From Thalassomonas viridans (lineage in GTDB: Bacteria; Pseudomonadota; Gammaproteobacteria; Enterobacterales; Alteromonadaceae): a stretch of 64,000 nucleotides of DNA. Location of the stretch: positions 806,001 through 870,000 of the forward strand of contig NZ_CP059733.1 of assembly GCF_000948985.2 (NCBI RefSeq). Reading direction: 5' to 3'. Below are positions 19,994 to 28,704 of the stretch, one piece after another; the first letter of the stretch is position 1; each line of letters opens with the position of its first letter. The position numbers and the translations under genes were made by a program. The notes under the pieces were generated by a model. That model saw only the letters and a program-made list of their open reading frames with translations, did not search any database and had not been told where the DNA came from.

Positions 19994-20257
19994 CTGGGTT
20001 TTGTATATCACTTGCCCGTGAAAATTTCCTGCTATCACTTTGTCCCGCCACACATATGCCTGCCTATTTTAATTGTTTATATTGCAACCACTCGATATTT
20101 ACTATATTTTAACATTTGCCCGGTTAATGTTGCATAGGGAGATGAACATGAAAAACTGGCTACTGTGAATGTTTGATTGTTTTCATTTGTTATTTGTAAT
20201 GTTTTGGCTGGGACTCGCTTAATCAATAACAAACAACAGGTTAAAAGGAATTGGCAA

Positions 20258-20383
20258 ATGAGAATAAAACTTTTGGCAAGTGCTCTTTTGGTTTCTTCTT
20301 TCGCTTTGCAGGCCGGTGTTAGTGGTAGTGAGGAAACTAAGATTTTTTCAAAGAGTATGCTATCTTTCGTCTCTGAATTTTAA
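20258..20383 (+). CDS. Very short signal-peptide-bearing ORF, perhaps a gene remnant
   Basis: 41 codons: a well-formed signal peptide (RIKLLASALLVSSFALQAG) followed by only about 20 residues ending in a phenylalanine. AAAAGGA (20242-20248) is a good ribosome site, which argues that translation starts here. It is either a secreted small peptide or the 5' stump of a larger exported protein lost by deletion; the RidA gene starts 15 bases later. In front of it, AGGGAG with an 8-codon frame (20142-20168) may be another remnant. Confidence 0.35.
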   Translation: MRIKLLASALLVSSFALQAGVSGSEETKIFSKSMLSFVSEF

Positions 20384-20398
20384 AGCTAATAAGTAGTT

Positions 20399-20761
20399 AT
20401 GATCGAAAGAAAACGTGGTATTTATCCTGGCCGAAACAAATCCTCCGCCTATAAAGATCTGGTGTGGACGGTGGCAACCTCATCCGATACCTCTGTCGGT
20501 ATCGAAGAGCAAACCCGGCTGACCCTTGAAACTATCCAGCAAAATCTAATTGAGTTAGGTTCCGATAAAACACGTATTGTTTCCGCCCAGGCTTATATCG
20601 CTGATATGCGGGACAAGTCTAAGATGGATGCGGTATGGCAGGCCTGGCTGGGAAAAGAACCGCAGCACTGGCCGCAAAGGGCTTGTTTAGGGGTTGCGCT
20701 TGAAGGAGATGTGTTGATTGAAGTGACGGTAACTGCCGTGCGTGAGTATCCTGGTGGCTAG
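20399..20761 (+). CDS. RidA family protein (YjgF/YER057c/UK114)
   Basis: 120 residues. The pattern matches the RidA superfamily: TRLTLETIQQNL, the strand IVSAQAYIADMRD, and the C-terminal WPQRACLGVAL...LIEVTVTAV motif. RidA proteins form trimers that hydrolyse reactive enamine/imine intermediates. The catalytic-type Arg of RidA (in the xRxC motif) is present as PQRAC; this subgroup (YjgH-like) is not proven to be a deaminase. Full length; ATG 20399 follows the short ORF closely. Nothing in the neighbourhood identifies a substrate. Confidence 0.8.
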   Translation: MIERKRGIYPGRNKSSAYKDLVWTVATSSDTSVGIEEQTRLTLETIQQNLIELGSDKTRIVSAQAYIADMRDKSKMDAVWQAWLGKEPQHWPQRACLGVALEGDVLIEVTVTAVREYPGG

Positions 20762-21522
20762 TCTGCGTATTTTTCTTGTTATTAATCCATTGGTTTTTTG
20801 CCCGGCTTATTTTTAATTAAAAATAGAAATAAGCTGGTGCTCTAGTAAAGGCTTTGGCTTTAAGTATAATGCTGTCCGGATGTAATTTACTTTAGTGAAA
20901 AGGAAAGCCTATGCCTCAAAAAATCGTCTTTTTGAATATGTCAGATGATTTAGGTGTTGATGGTCATAAAGCCGTCACAGCGCTAAGAATTAAGAGCCCT
21001 TCCGTAAGATTTAAGAACTATCACGTAAAAAAAACCGAGCAAGTCACAGAAGTGAACATGGTGGACTTTTACCGGGCGTTTGCAACCGGTGCCCATTACC
21101 CTGACTTTGCTACCGAAAGAGCTAAAATCAGGAACCTGTGCCAGGGGGCAACTAAGGTCATGCTTTCCATTCACGGCCCTATGACCAGTGTTAATTATGG
21201 CCTGATACGTTCAACATTAGGCCATCGCCCGGACGAGCACGTCAGTTATCAGCAATTAGCTAACTTATTGCTCAACATATTTCTTCCCGGTGTTCAGTAT
21301 AATTTTACTTTGGTTATGTGTTTTGGCGCACGAAGTTCAAATTATCGTCTCGATCACCAAAATTTGGACTTAATTGATTGGACCGACAGTTTTGCCTATA
21401 AGTTGTACCAACGCATCAGTCCGCAACGTTCGGTGCGTATGACCGCCAGAACCGGGGAGCTTAGCTTTAATATGATGACGGGGGTCTCTGAAGTACAAAC
21501 CGAAGTTGCTATTCAAGGGACT

Positions 21523-21526
21523 CTAG
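21523..21526. repeat. CTAG target-site duplication, left
   Basis: CTAG directly left of the insertion sequence; the matching copy is at 23207-23210. Keeping one copy restores the host reading frame. Confidence 0.85.
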
Positions 21527-23206
21527 AGGGCCGATCAGTTTAAATTATAACCGGCTCGACATTACCCTCAATTCATGATCAAATATAACCAATTTCTGTT
21601 TAGTTAATGATTGGATTATGACTAACAATCGCCACTGGGAATGCCCGGTATCACTGAGTAAAAAAGAAAAGTTAATTTGTAGTAAGCTCAAAAATCACGG
21701 AAAACTCTTTGTTTTTCTACGTAATCATCGACACGCTATTTTTAACGATGAAATTAATCAACAGCTCATTGCTATGTATGCCGATCACCCTAAAGGTAAA
21801 CCACCAGTACCTGCAGCACAGCTGGCCATGGCGACGTTGTTACAAAGTTATGAGCAAAAATCAGATGCAGGAGCGACCCTTGATGCAATGTTTGATATGC
21901 GCTGGAAAATGGTACTTAATTGCTTAAGTGATGAGACTGCCCCCTTTTCCCAGGGAACACTTTGTGATTTCAGACATCGTCTAATCAAACATAATATGGA
22001 CGTCATATTACTCGAACATACCGTTAATATAGCCAAAGAATTTGGTGGGTTCGGGCATCAGCAATTACGGATTGCGTTAGATTCTGCACCATTACAAGGT
22101 GCTGGTCGCGTTGAAGATACGTTTAATTTAGTTGGGCATGCGCTTGAATTGCTTATCGACTGTGTTGCTCATATTAAGCAAACCAGTGAAGAAAAAATTA
22201 TTGCACAAACAAGGGTTAAACTGATCGGAAAAAGCAGTATTAAGGCCGCACTGGATATTGACTGGTCAGATCCTAACGAAAAGTATGAGGCAATTAATAC
22301 CTTATTGTTAGATGTTGAGCGACTACAGCAATGGCTTGAGGCCCAACCTAATGATATTCGTGAACACAAAGCGTTAAAAGAATGCCTGTTATTGCTAGAA
22401 ACCGTATTGGAACAAAATATTGAGCCTGACCCTGATGGCGGCAGTCGCATTAAACAAGGCACAGCGGCGGAGCGGCGGATTTCTGTTTCAGACAAAGATA
22501 TGCGACATGGCCGTAAGTCTAGTTCCCGTACTATCAATGGATTTAAGCAACATATTGCCGTTGATTTAGAGAGTAAGCTCATTCTTGCTACTTGTGTTCG
22601 GCCAGCTAACGAACCAGAGCATAAAGCCAGTAGGTTGCTAAAACCTAAAGTCTTAAATTATGGCTCGGTGTCTGAATTAAGCATCGACCGAGGGTATTTA
22701 GCCGCCGACTGGACAGTCGAGTTATATCATGAGGGAAAAAACGTCGTTGCTAAACCTTGGACAGCCCCAGCCGCTCCAGGCAAGTTTAGTAAGAAATCTT
22801 TTTCCATAGATTTAGTTGGCTTATCTGTAACATGTCCTAATGATATTGCGGTGCCAATTAAGGGAAAAAAACAAAAACAAGCAAAGTTTCCGGTAAATCA
22901 ATGCAATGAGTGTATGTATAAATCAAAATGTACTGATGCTCGCAATGGTAGAGTGGTATCAATACATGCCAATGAGAGGATGATGCAAGATCTCGCCTAT
23001 TATGTTGAAACTACACCCGGGCGAGCAGATGCTAGAGAGCGAGTCAAAGTAGAGCACTCTCTGGCATCTGTTTGCAATCGAAAAGGGCCAAGAGCCAGAT
23101 ACAGAGGGTTACGATTAAATGAATTCGATTTAAATCGGACGGCAATGATCACTAATTTGCATATTTCATTAAATCTGGCTGCTTAGTTTTTAAACTATAT
23201 GGTGCT
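21527..23206 (+). mobile_element. IS1182-like insertion sequence, 1680 bp
   Basis: The element begins AGGGCCGATCAGTTTAAA and its other end, read on the minus strand, begins AGCACCATATAGTTTAAA, giving imperfect terminal inverted repeats of about 18 bp with the innermost nine bases identical. It contains one transposase gene on the + strand and is flanked by CTAG on both sides. Length fits the IS1182 family. The clean target duplication and intact transposase suggest a recent insertion. Confidence 0.88.
21618..23186 (+). CDS. IS1182 family transposase
   Basis: 522 residues, intact. The N-terminal DUF772-type domain (KPPVPAAQLAMATLLQSYE, MFDMRWKMVLNC, FSQGTLCDFRHRL) is followed by a DDE transposase domain: IALDSAP supplies the first Asp near residue 156, DRGYLA the second near residue 359, and the ERVKVEHSLA segment the late Glu. 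A Cys cluster (CNECMYKSKC) precedes the last segment, as in IS1182 and related IS5-superfamily enzymes. Starts at ATG 21618, about 90 bases inside the left end. Family call from memory of domain patterns. Confidence 0.92.
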   Translation: MTNNRHWECPVSLSKKEKLICSKLKNHGKLFVFLRNHRHAIFNDEINQQLIAMYADHPKGKPPVPAAQLAMATLLQSYEQKSDAGATLDAMFDMRWKMVLNCLSDETAPFSQGTLCDFRHRLIKHNMDVILLEHTVNIAKEFGGFGHQQLRIALDSAPLQGAGRVEDTFNLVGHALELLIDCVAHIKQTSEEKIIAQTRVKLIGKSSIKAALDIDWSDPNEKYEAINTLLLDVERLQQWLEAQPNDIREHKALKECLLLLETVLEQNIEPDPDGGSRIKQGTAAERRISVSDKDMRHGRKSSSRTINGFKQHIAVDLESKLILATCVRPANEPEHKASRLLKPKVLNYGSVSELSIDRGYLAADWTVELYHEGKNVVAKPWTAPAAPGKFSKKSFSIDLVGLSVTCPNDIAVPIKGKKQKQAKFPVNQCNECMYKSKCTDARNGRVVSIHANERMMQDLAYYVETTPGRADARERVKVEHSLASVCNRKGPRARYRGLRLNEFDLNRTAMITNLHISLNLAA

Positions 23207-23210
23207 CTAG
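23207..23210. repeat. CTAG target-site duplication, right
   Basis: Second CTAG copy flanking the IS1182-like element; see the left copy at 21523-21526. Confidence 0.85.
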
Positions 23211-23756
23211 ATAATCAGGCAATCAGCCAGGAAGTGGGTGTTATACAGTCCATTACCTGGTGGAACCAAAACAGGAATACATTTGTTAATGCCGGTGGCG
23301 CTAAAGGAAACTTTGTTATTGCTTTGGTGACAGCCGAGCAACACGCTGCAGCGGCGGATAAACTGACGGCTTTGCGGGCATTAAGGCGTAACCATGGATT
23401 GCCTCCGCATGACTTTGAAAGCCGTGAGCTGTTAAATTACCTGCGCCAAAAAATTCGCTTAGTGGAAGCTTCCGGACGGCAAAACACTGCGCCTCAGGGG
23501 AAGTATGGGAAATTGGTGTACAGCCATATTCATGGTATGGGCAATGTTGTTTTTGCCAAATATCCAAACCCTGTCTGTGTACACCCTAAACACTTGGGCC
23601 ATGGTATTCCTGTGAGTCCCAGGTTATTGAAGATGTTTCCTAAATAATTAGGCTGTCGTGAGTTTTTATTGTCGCCCAGCGGGCGATTGAGCTTTGTAAA
23701 ACCTTTTCTGGTCATAAAGTTAGCCTGGGTATAATCGGCAGTATTTATAATACGGA

Positions 23757-23785
23757 CCACAGCTAAAGGCTTATTTTAGCTGTGG
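23757..23785. terminator. Hairpin between convergent split gene and dciA
   Basis: CCACAGCTAAA (23757-23767) and TTTAGCTGTGG (23775-23785) form a perfect 11-bp stem with a 7-base loop between the convergent genes. A second short palindrome (TCGCCC-AGC-GGGCGA) lies at 23672-23686 just after the split gene. T-runs are poor; probable bidirectional 3' end structure. Confidence 0.5.
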
Positions 23786-23839
23786 CTGTCATCAAATGAA
23801 AAGTTTATCGGCTACCTTTAGCCTAACTGGATTCTATGG

Positions 23840-24307
23840 TTATTTTTTTACGTGTCTGGCTAACTTTTCCAGTTTTTCTTTTAAGCCTTTCGGGGCATTG
23901 TCTGCCACCGCCAGTAATTGCTCGGCGGTTTTCTGCGATAGCACCTGGGTTTTAACCGGTTTGTCTTTTGCTTCGCTACCGGGGAAGCGCCTGTGCTGGT
24001 GGGGATTGACCTTGATCTCTATTTGCTGGAATTGATCTTCGGTTTCGATCTGTAACTGCCGGCAGATTTTCATGCGTTCAAATTGCAATCGTTGCGCCCA
24101 GACCGGAGATTTAACCTCTATAATCAAAGTATTTGAATGAAAGTTGGCTATTTCCCATACGTCTTCTGGCAGGTCGGGACAAATTTGGCGTACAATGTCG
24201 GCTAATATTGCCAAAGAGTTGGTTTTTCGTTGAATTTGTGCCAAAGTGCCAGTCGTCGATTGGAACAGAGCTGACATATCTGTAGGTTTTTTTGACTTAC
24301 GCGCCAT
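23840..24307 (-). CDS. dciA: DciA (DUF721) replicative helicase loader/operator
   Basis: 155 residues. The N-terminal DUF721 domain is recognised from the pattern LAILADIVRQICPDLPEDVW, then ANFHSNTLIIEVKSPVWAQRLQFE; the C-terminal half is a charged, probably flexible tail rich in Gln and Lys. DciA is the ancestral bacterial factor for loading DnaB on DNA. Location between lpxC and secA, divergent from an M23 peptidase gene, is usual in gammaproteobacteria that lack DnaC. The gap to the divergent gene is only 28 bases, so the promoters must overlap the coding ends. Confidence 0.9.
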   Translation of the reverse strand: MARKSKKPTDMSALFQSTTGTLAQIQRKTNSLAILADIVRQICPDLPEDVWEIANFHSNTLIIEVKSPVWAQRLQFERMKICRQLQIETEDQFQQIEIKVNPHQHRRFPGSEAKDKPVKTQVLSQKTAEQLLAVADNAPKGLKEKLEKLARHVKK

Positions 24308-24335
24308 GATCAGACATCGGAAAATATAGATTAAT

Positions 24336-25247
24336 ATGAGTTTAACATTACTGTACCGCGGAAAGAACGTCAGATTTTCAATGAAGTTGAATAAATTTCA
24401 TTGGGTATCCGCACTGTCGGCCTTTGCCCTGGTGTCGGGTGTTATTTTTCATTTGATGTTTACCGCTGATGAGGTGCCAAGCGAGAATAATTACGGTTTA
24501 AATCAAACTTTCAGCCAGCGGGATCTGGTAAACTTGCCCAATCACGCCGACGAGCAGCAGCTGATGTCGCTGACCCTGAAGTTAGCCGAGTTGCAAAGCC
24601 AGGTGCTGAGGTTAAATGCCCTGGGAGACAGGTTGGCCAGCGAAGCCAATATTCCGGAGAAAGAGTTTAATTTCGGCGAGCAGCCCCCCAGCGGCGGCCC
24701 TTTGTCTGAGCTTGACGAGCCGCAGTTTTTATCATTGTCGGATTTATTGTTGAATATCAGTGAGCTGACCGAAAAGATAAAACATGAAGAAAAACAGCTG
24801 CAGCTGCTTGAATCTGTGACTTTAGGCCACCATATAGAAAACAGCAGTTATTTATCTGGCCGGCCAATCAGTAAAGGCTGGTTGTCTTCCTACTTTGGTA
24901 TGCGCAAGGATCCTTTTAGTGGACGTCCGGCCATGCATAAAGGGGTTGATTTTGCAGGCAAAGAAGGCGCTGATGTTATAGCGACGGCTTCGGGGGTGGT
25001 AACCTGGGCTGAACCGAGGTATGGTTACGGTAATTTAATCGAAATTAATCATGGCGCTGGTCTTAAAACCAGGTACGGGCATAATAAGACCCTGTTGGTA
25101 GAGGTGGGTGACGTGGTTAGTAAGGGACAGGTTATTGCCCGCATGGGAAGCACAGGCCGTTCAACCGGCCCTCATGTTCACTATGAAATCTTGCGCAACG
25201 GCACCCAGATTAATCCAATTAAATACGTGTATCGTAAAGCCAAATAA
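24336..25247 (+). CDS. M23 family metallopeptidase, membrane anchored
   Basis: 303 residues: short basic N-terminus, one membrane segment (about 22-43), a helical region likely coiled (about 75-160), and a C-terminal LytM/M23 domain. Zinc ligand motifs HKGVD near residue 205 and HVHYE near residue 284 are both intact, so it should be an active peptidoglycan endopeptidase or an EnvC/NlpD-like amidase activator with catalytic residues retained. It stands immediately upstream of secA, where E. coli has secM; M23 genes in this place are common in marine relatives. A terminator with a UUCG loop separates it from secA. Confidence 0.88.
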   Translation: MSLTLLYRGKNVRFSMKLNKFHWVSALSAFALVSGVIFHLMFTADEVPSENNYGLNQTFSQRDLVNLPNHADEQQLMSLTLKLAELQSQVLRLNALGDRLASEANIPEKEFNFGEQPPSGGPLSELDEPQFLSLSDLLLNISELTEKIKHEEKQLQLLESVTLGHHIENSSYLSGRPISKGWLSSYFGMRKDPFSGRPAMHKGVDFAGKEGADVIATASGVVTWAEPRYGYGNLIEINHGAGLKTRYGHNKTLLVEVGDVVSKGQVIARMGSTGRSTGPHVHYEILRNGTQINPIKYVYRKAK

Positions 25248-25269
25248 ATACTGGTAAAATTTGCTTTTT

Positions 25270-25300
25270 GTGATCGGCTTCGGCCGATCACTTTATTTTT
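25270..25300 (+). terminator. UUCG-loop terminator between M23 peptidase gene and secA
   Basis: GTGATCGGC and GCCGATCAC form a perfect 9-bp stem closed by the very stable TTCG tetraloop, followed by TTTATTTTT. It lies 37 bases before the secA start. Either it ends the peptidase transcript, with secA using a promoter inside the 90-base gap, or it attenuates read-through into secA. Confidence 0.85.
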
Positions 25301-25337
25301 AGGATGAAGAGTTTCTTCAATTACATGGTTTAACAAG

Positions 25338-28022
25338 ATGTTTGTAAAGTTATTAACAAAGCTGTTTGGTAGTCGCAATGACAGACTGCTGAAGCAGATG
25401 CGAAAAGAAGTCAATAAAATAAATGCCTTAGAGCCAGTGATTGAAGCACTGAGTGATGAAGAGCTAAAAAATAAAACGGCTGAGTTTAAAGAGCGTTTAG
25501 AGAAAAACGAAGCGCTGGAACACATATTGCCTGAAGCTTTCGCGGTAGTGCGTGAAGCCAGTAAGCGTGTTTTCGGTATGCGTCATTTCGACGTGCAGAT
25601 GATCGGCGGTATGGTGCTGCACAGAGGCCAGATCGCGGAAATGCGTACCGGTGAAGGTAAAACCCTGACCGCTACCCTGCCGGCCTACCTGAATGCCTTA
25701 ACCGGTAACGGTGTACACGTTATTACCGTCAATGATTACCTGGCCCGTCGTGATGCCGACTGGAGCCGGCCGTTATTTGAATTCCTTGGCCTGACGGTAG
25801 GTTGTAATATCCCGGGCATGTCGCCGCCGGACAAGCAGGCGGCTTATCAGGCAGATATCACCTACGGTACCAACAACGAATTCGGTTTCGATTACCTGCG
25901 TGACAATATGGCGTTCGCCCCGTCAGAGCGGGCGCAGAAAAAACTGAACTTTGCCATTATCGATGAAGTTGACTCCATCCTCATTGACGAAGCCCGTACT
26001 CCTTTGATTATCTCCGGCCAGGCGGAAGACAGCTCTGAGCTTTACCGCACGGTTAATACCATAGTGCCGAGTCTGGAGCAGCAGGAAGAAGAAGATCAGG
26101 AAGGTGAAGAAAGCACCGGCGACTTTACTATAGATGAAAAGTCCAAACAGGTTTATCTGACCGAGCGCGGCCAGGTGCGTATCGAAGAGATTATGCAAGA
26201 GAAGGGGCTGATCAAAGACGGCGATTCTTTGTTTGCCGCCAGCAATATTTCCCTGCTGCATCATGTAATGGCGGCCCTGCGTGCCCATAAACTGTTCCAG
26301 AAAGATGTCGACTATATCGTTAAAGACGGTGAGATCGTTATCGTTGACGAGCACACCGGCCGTACCATGGAAGGCCGCCGTTGGTCAGAAGGTTTGCACC
26401 AGGCGGTAGAAGCCAAAGAAGGGGTGAATATTCAAAACGAAAACCAGACCCTGGCCTCTATTACTTTCCAGAACTATTTCCGTCTGTATGAAAAGCTGGC
26501 GGGTATGACAGGTACCGCAGACACCGAAGCGTTTGAATTCCAGCATATCTACGGCCTGGAAACCGTGATCATCCCCACCAACAAGCCGATGATCCGTGAT
26601 GACAGGGCAGATTTGATCTACCTGACCGCGGAAGAAAAATTTGAAGCCATCCTTGAAGACATCAAAGATTGTGTTGAGCGTGGCCAGCCGGTGCTTGTGG
26701 GTACCATCAGCATCGAAACCTCCGAGTTTTTATCCCAGTTCCTGAACAAGGCGAAGATCAAGCACAAGGTGCTCAATGCCAAGTTCCACGCCCAGGAAGC
26801 TGAAATTGTTGCCGATGCCGGTAAGGAAGGCGCGGTCACTATCGCCACTAACATGGCGGGCCGTGGTACCGATATCGTTTTGGGTGGTAATCTGGATGCG
26901 ATGATCGCCAAGTTAAACAACCCGACCGAAGAGCAGATTGCCAAGGTGAAAACCGAGTGGCAGGAAGCGCATGAAAAAGTATTGGGGCTGGGTGGCCTGC
27001 ACATAGTTGCGACCGAACGTCATGAATCCCGCCGTATCGATAACCAGTTACGTGGCCGTTCAGGCCGTCAGGGTGATGCCGGTTCAACCCGTTTCTACCT
27101 GTCGATGGAAGATGGTCTGATGCGTATTTTCGCCTCAGAGCGTATTGCCAATATGATGCGTAAACTGGGTATGGAACGCGGTGAAGCCATTGAACACCCT
27201 TGGGTGACCCGCAGTATCGAAAATGCCCAGCGTAAGGTTGAAGGCCGTAACTTTGATATGCGTAAGCAGTTACTGGAATTCGATGATGTTGCCAACGACC
27301 AGCGTAAGGTAATTTACGAGCAGCGTAACGAACTGCTGGATGAGTCCGACATTAAAGATGTGGTGCATGCTATCCGCAGTGACGTTATCAATGGCATTAT
27401 CGACCAGCATATTCCGCCGCAGTCCCTGGAAGAGATGTGGGATGTTCCCGGCCTGGAAGAGCGCTTAAAAGGCGAGTTGAATACTGTTCTGCCTGTGGTC
27501 AAATGGCTTGAAGAAGACAAGAAGCTACACGAAGAAACTTTGCGTGAAAAAATTGTTGCTGAGTTTGAAGCTACTTACCAGGCGAAAGAAGAGCAGGTGG
27601 GCGCCGATGTGCTGCGCCAGTTTGAAAAAGCGGTTATGTTGCAAAGTCTGGACTCTCACTGGAAAGAGCATTTATCGGCGATGGATCACTTGCGTCAGGG
27701 TATTCACCTGCGCGGTTACGCCCAGAAGAACCCTAAGCAGGAATATAAGCGCGAGTCTTTCGAGTTATTCTCTGAAATGCTGGAAAACCTCAAATATGAC
27801 GTGATCGGTATTTTAAGCAAGGTGCAGATTCAGGCGGAGTCTGATGTTGAAGCGGTAGAAGAGCAACACAGAAGAGCCGAGGAAGTGCCGAAAGAGTTTA
27901 ACCACGAGTCGGTGAATAACCCTGCTGCGCCAGAGCCGCAACAGCCGAGGGTAGGCCGTAACGAGCCTTGTCCTTGTGGCTCGGGCAAGAAATATAAGCA
28001 ATGTCACGGTAAGCTGAGCTAA
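25338..28022 (+). CDS. secA: Preprotein translocase ATPase SecA
   Basis: Motor ATPase of the Sec export pathway. 894 residues, close to E. coli (901). Walker A MRTGEGKT near residue 103, DEVDSIL and the helicase-type motifs [10 protein letters not shown] and GRSGRQGD are present; the extreme C-terminus carries the zinc motif [14 protein letters not shown] that binds SecB and phospholipid, after an acidic/proline linker. The ribosome site before ATG 25338 is poor, so translation may be controlled or inefficient. No SecM-type arrest gene is seen upstream. Confidence 0.98.
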   Translation: MFVKLLTKLFGSRNDRLLKQMRKEVNKINALEPVIEALSDEELKNKTAEFKERLEKNEALEHILPEAFAVVREASKRVFGMRHFDVQMIGGMVLHRGQIAEMRTGEGKTLTATLPAYLNALTGNGVHVITVNDYLARRDADWSRPLFEFLGLTVGCNIPGMSPPDKQAAYQADITYGTNNEFGFDYLRDNMAFAPSERAQKKLNFAIIDEVDSILIDEARTPLIISGQAEDSSELYRTVNTIVPSLEQQEEEDQEGEESTGDFTIDEKSKQVYLTERGQVRIEEIMQEKGLIKDGDSLFAASNISLLHHVMAALRAHKLFQKDVDYIVKDGEIVIVDEHTGRTMEGRRWSEGLHQAVEAKEGVNIQNENQTLASITFQNYFRLYEKLAGMTGTADTEAFEFQHIYGLETVIIPTNKPMIRDDRADLIYLTAEEKFEAILEDIKDCVERGQPVLVGTISIETSEFLSQFLNKAKIKHKVLNAKFHAQEAEIVADAGKEGAVTIATNMAGRGTDIVLGGNLDAMIAKLNNPTEEQIAKVKTEWQEAHEKVLGLGGLHIVATERHESRRIDNQLRGRSGRQGDAGSTRFYLSMEDGLMRIFASERIANMMRKLGMERGEAIEHPWVTRSIENAQRKVEGRNFDMRKQLLEFDDVANDQRKVIYEQRNELLDESDIKDVVHAIRSDVINGIIDQHIPPQSLEEMWDVPGLEERLKGELNTVLPVVKWLEEDKKLHEETLREKIVAEFEATYQAKEEQVGADVLRQFEKAVMLQSLDSHWKEHLSAMDHLRQGIHLRGYAQKNPKQEYKRESFELFSEMLENLKYDVIGILSKVQIQAESDVEAVEEQHRRAEEVPKEFNHESVNNPAAPEPQQPRVGRNEPCPCGSGKKYKQCHGKLS

Positions 28023-28049
28023 GTCCGGCTTACAGGTTTACCTATCATC

Positions 28050-28081
28050 AAAAATGCCAGTCACTCGACTGGCATTTTTAT
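28050..28081 (+). terminator. Rho-independent terminator after secA
   Basis: AAAAATGCCAGTC and GACTGGCATTTTT form a 13-bp stem around a 4-base loop with a T-run, 28 bases after the stop. Confidence 0.92.
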
Positions 28082-28097
28082 GTACAGGATGTACGGT

Positions 28098-28218
28098 ATA
28101 CCGTGATCACACGGATGTGAAAGAACGGTGTGTAGGGTCGGTTTACTTGTTCCAGACGTAAACCAAGTACCTGCGTCCTTGCAGGCAATACCGTGATTGC
28201 ATGGATGTGAAGGAGCGG
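28098..28218. repeat. Pair of 31-bp imperfect direct repeats with short hairpins
   Basis: Two copies (28098-28128 and 28188-28218) starting ATACCGTGAT and ending near GGAGCGG or GAACGG match at 26 of 31 bases and lie 90 bases apart between secA and mutT. The first contains the palindrome TCACA-CGGA-TGTGA; between them lies CTGC-GTCCTT-GCAG (28171-28184). Related hairpins with the same GGAT/GGAC-type loop occur inside the broken 5S gene (55063-55078, 55146-55159). Non-coding; the minus-strand frame over it is a repeat artefact. Confidence 0.6.
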
Positions 28219-28261
28219 CCATGTTGAGAATAAAAGTAGTAGCAGTATTTAGGATTATTTT

Positions 28262-28669
28262 ATGAGCAAGTTGGTACATGTCGCGGTCGGCGTTATTTGC
28301 CGGGAGCAACAAACTTTTCTTACCAGACGCCTTGAAGGCACCCATATGGCGGGGAAATGGGAGTTTCCCGGGGGCAAGGTGGAAACTGATGAAACTGTGG
28401 CCCAGGCGCTTTCCCGTGAGCTGAAAGAGGAAGTGGGGATCGATGTGCTTGCCTGCAGTCCTTTAATTAATATCGAGCATGATTACGGCGTGAAAAAAGT
28501 GCTGCTGGAAGTGTTTCTTGTCGATCAGTTTCAGGGAGAGCCTCAGGCCCAGGAAGGACAGGAGCAGCAATGGCTGGATGTCAGTGCTTTATCCGAGGTC
28601 GATTTCCCGGAAGCCAACCTGGAAATCGTTAACAAGGTAAAGCAATACTTTTTCGGTGAGGCGGTATAA
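28262..28669 (+). CDS. mutT: 8-oxo-dGTP diphosphatase MutT
   Basis: Nudix hydrolase that removes 8-oxo-dGTP from the nucleotide pool. The Nudix box GGKVETDETVAQALSRELKEE is complete (residues about 38-60, with the REL-EE core). 135 residues, same size and same place (after secA) as E. coli MutT. A stand-alone transcript is likely because of the terminator and repeats behind secA. Convergent with yacG. Confidence 0.93.
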   Translation: MSKLVHVAVGVICREQQTFLTRRLEGTHMAGKWEFPGGKVETDETVAQALSRELKEEVGIDVLACSPLINIEHDYGVKKVLLEVFLVDQFQGEPQAQEGQEQQWLDVSALSEVDFPEANLEIVNKVKQYFFGEAV

Positions 28670-28704
28670 ACCGGTATCTATGCTGAGCCGGTTTATTCCG
28701 GCTC
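28668..28704. terminator. Overlapping hairpins between convergent mutT and yacG
   Basis: AAACCGG (28668-28674) pairs with CCGGTTT (28688-28694), while GAGCCGG (28685-28691) pairs with CCGGCTC (28698-28704). The two structures are mutually exclusive and cover both stop codons, consistent with a compact bidirectional terminator. Confidence 0.5.

Larger units (their letters stand above)
20911..23647 (+). pseudogene. Unrecognised protein gene split by IS1182-like insertion
   Basis: The left part is 20911-21526 (its interrupted frame runs to a stop at 21543) and the right part 23211-23647. Removing the IS and one CTAG copy joins them in frame into a 350-residue protein: the codon CTA plus G-AT restores Leu-Asp. 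The left part has a hydrophobic strand ending in SIHG (His88-Gly89) and a second ending in LVMC (Cys137), an arrangement reminiscent of the His/Cys dyad of clan CD cysteine peptidases (caspase, C80). The right part has HIHGMG and GNVVFAKYPNP segments. Good ribosome site AAAGGAAAG (20899-20907). I do not recognise the family; the peptidase idea is inference. The truncated N-terminal part (210 residues) could still be made. Confidence 0.7.

Noticed and set aside
24336..25247. Idea that the gene before secA is a SecM-type arrest protein
   Set aside because: The protein is a complete M23 peptidase with both zinc motifs, and its C-terminus shows no recognisable arrest sequence.
28061..28345. Minus-strand frame of 94 codons between secA and mutT
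   Set aside because: It spans the secA terminator, the direct repeats and the mutT start; the apparent internal protein repeat is the translated DNA repeat.
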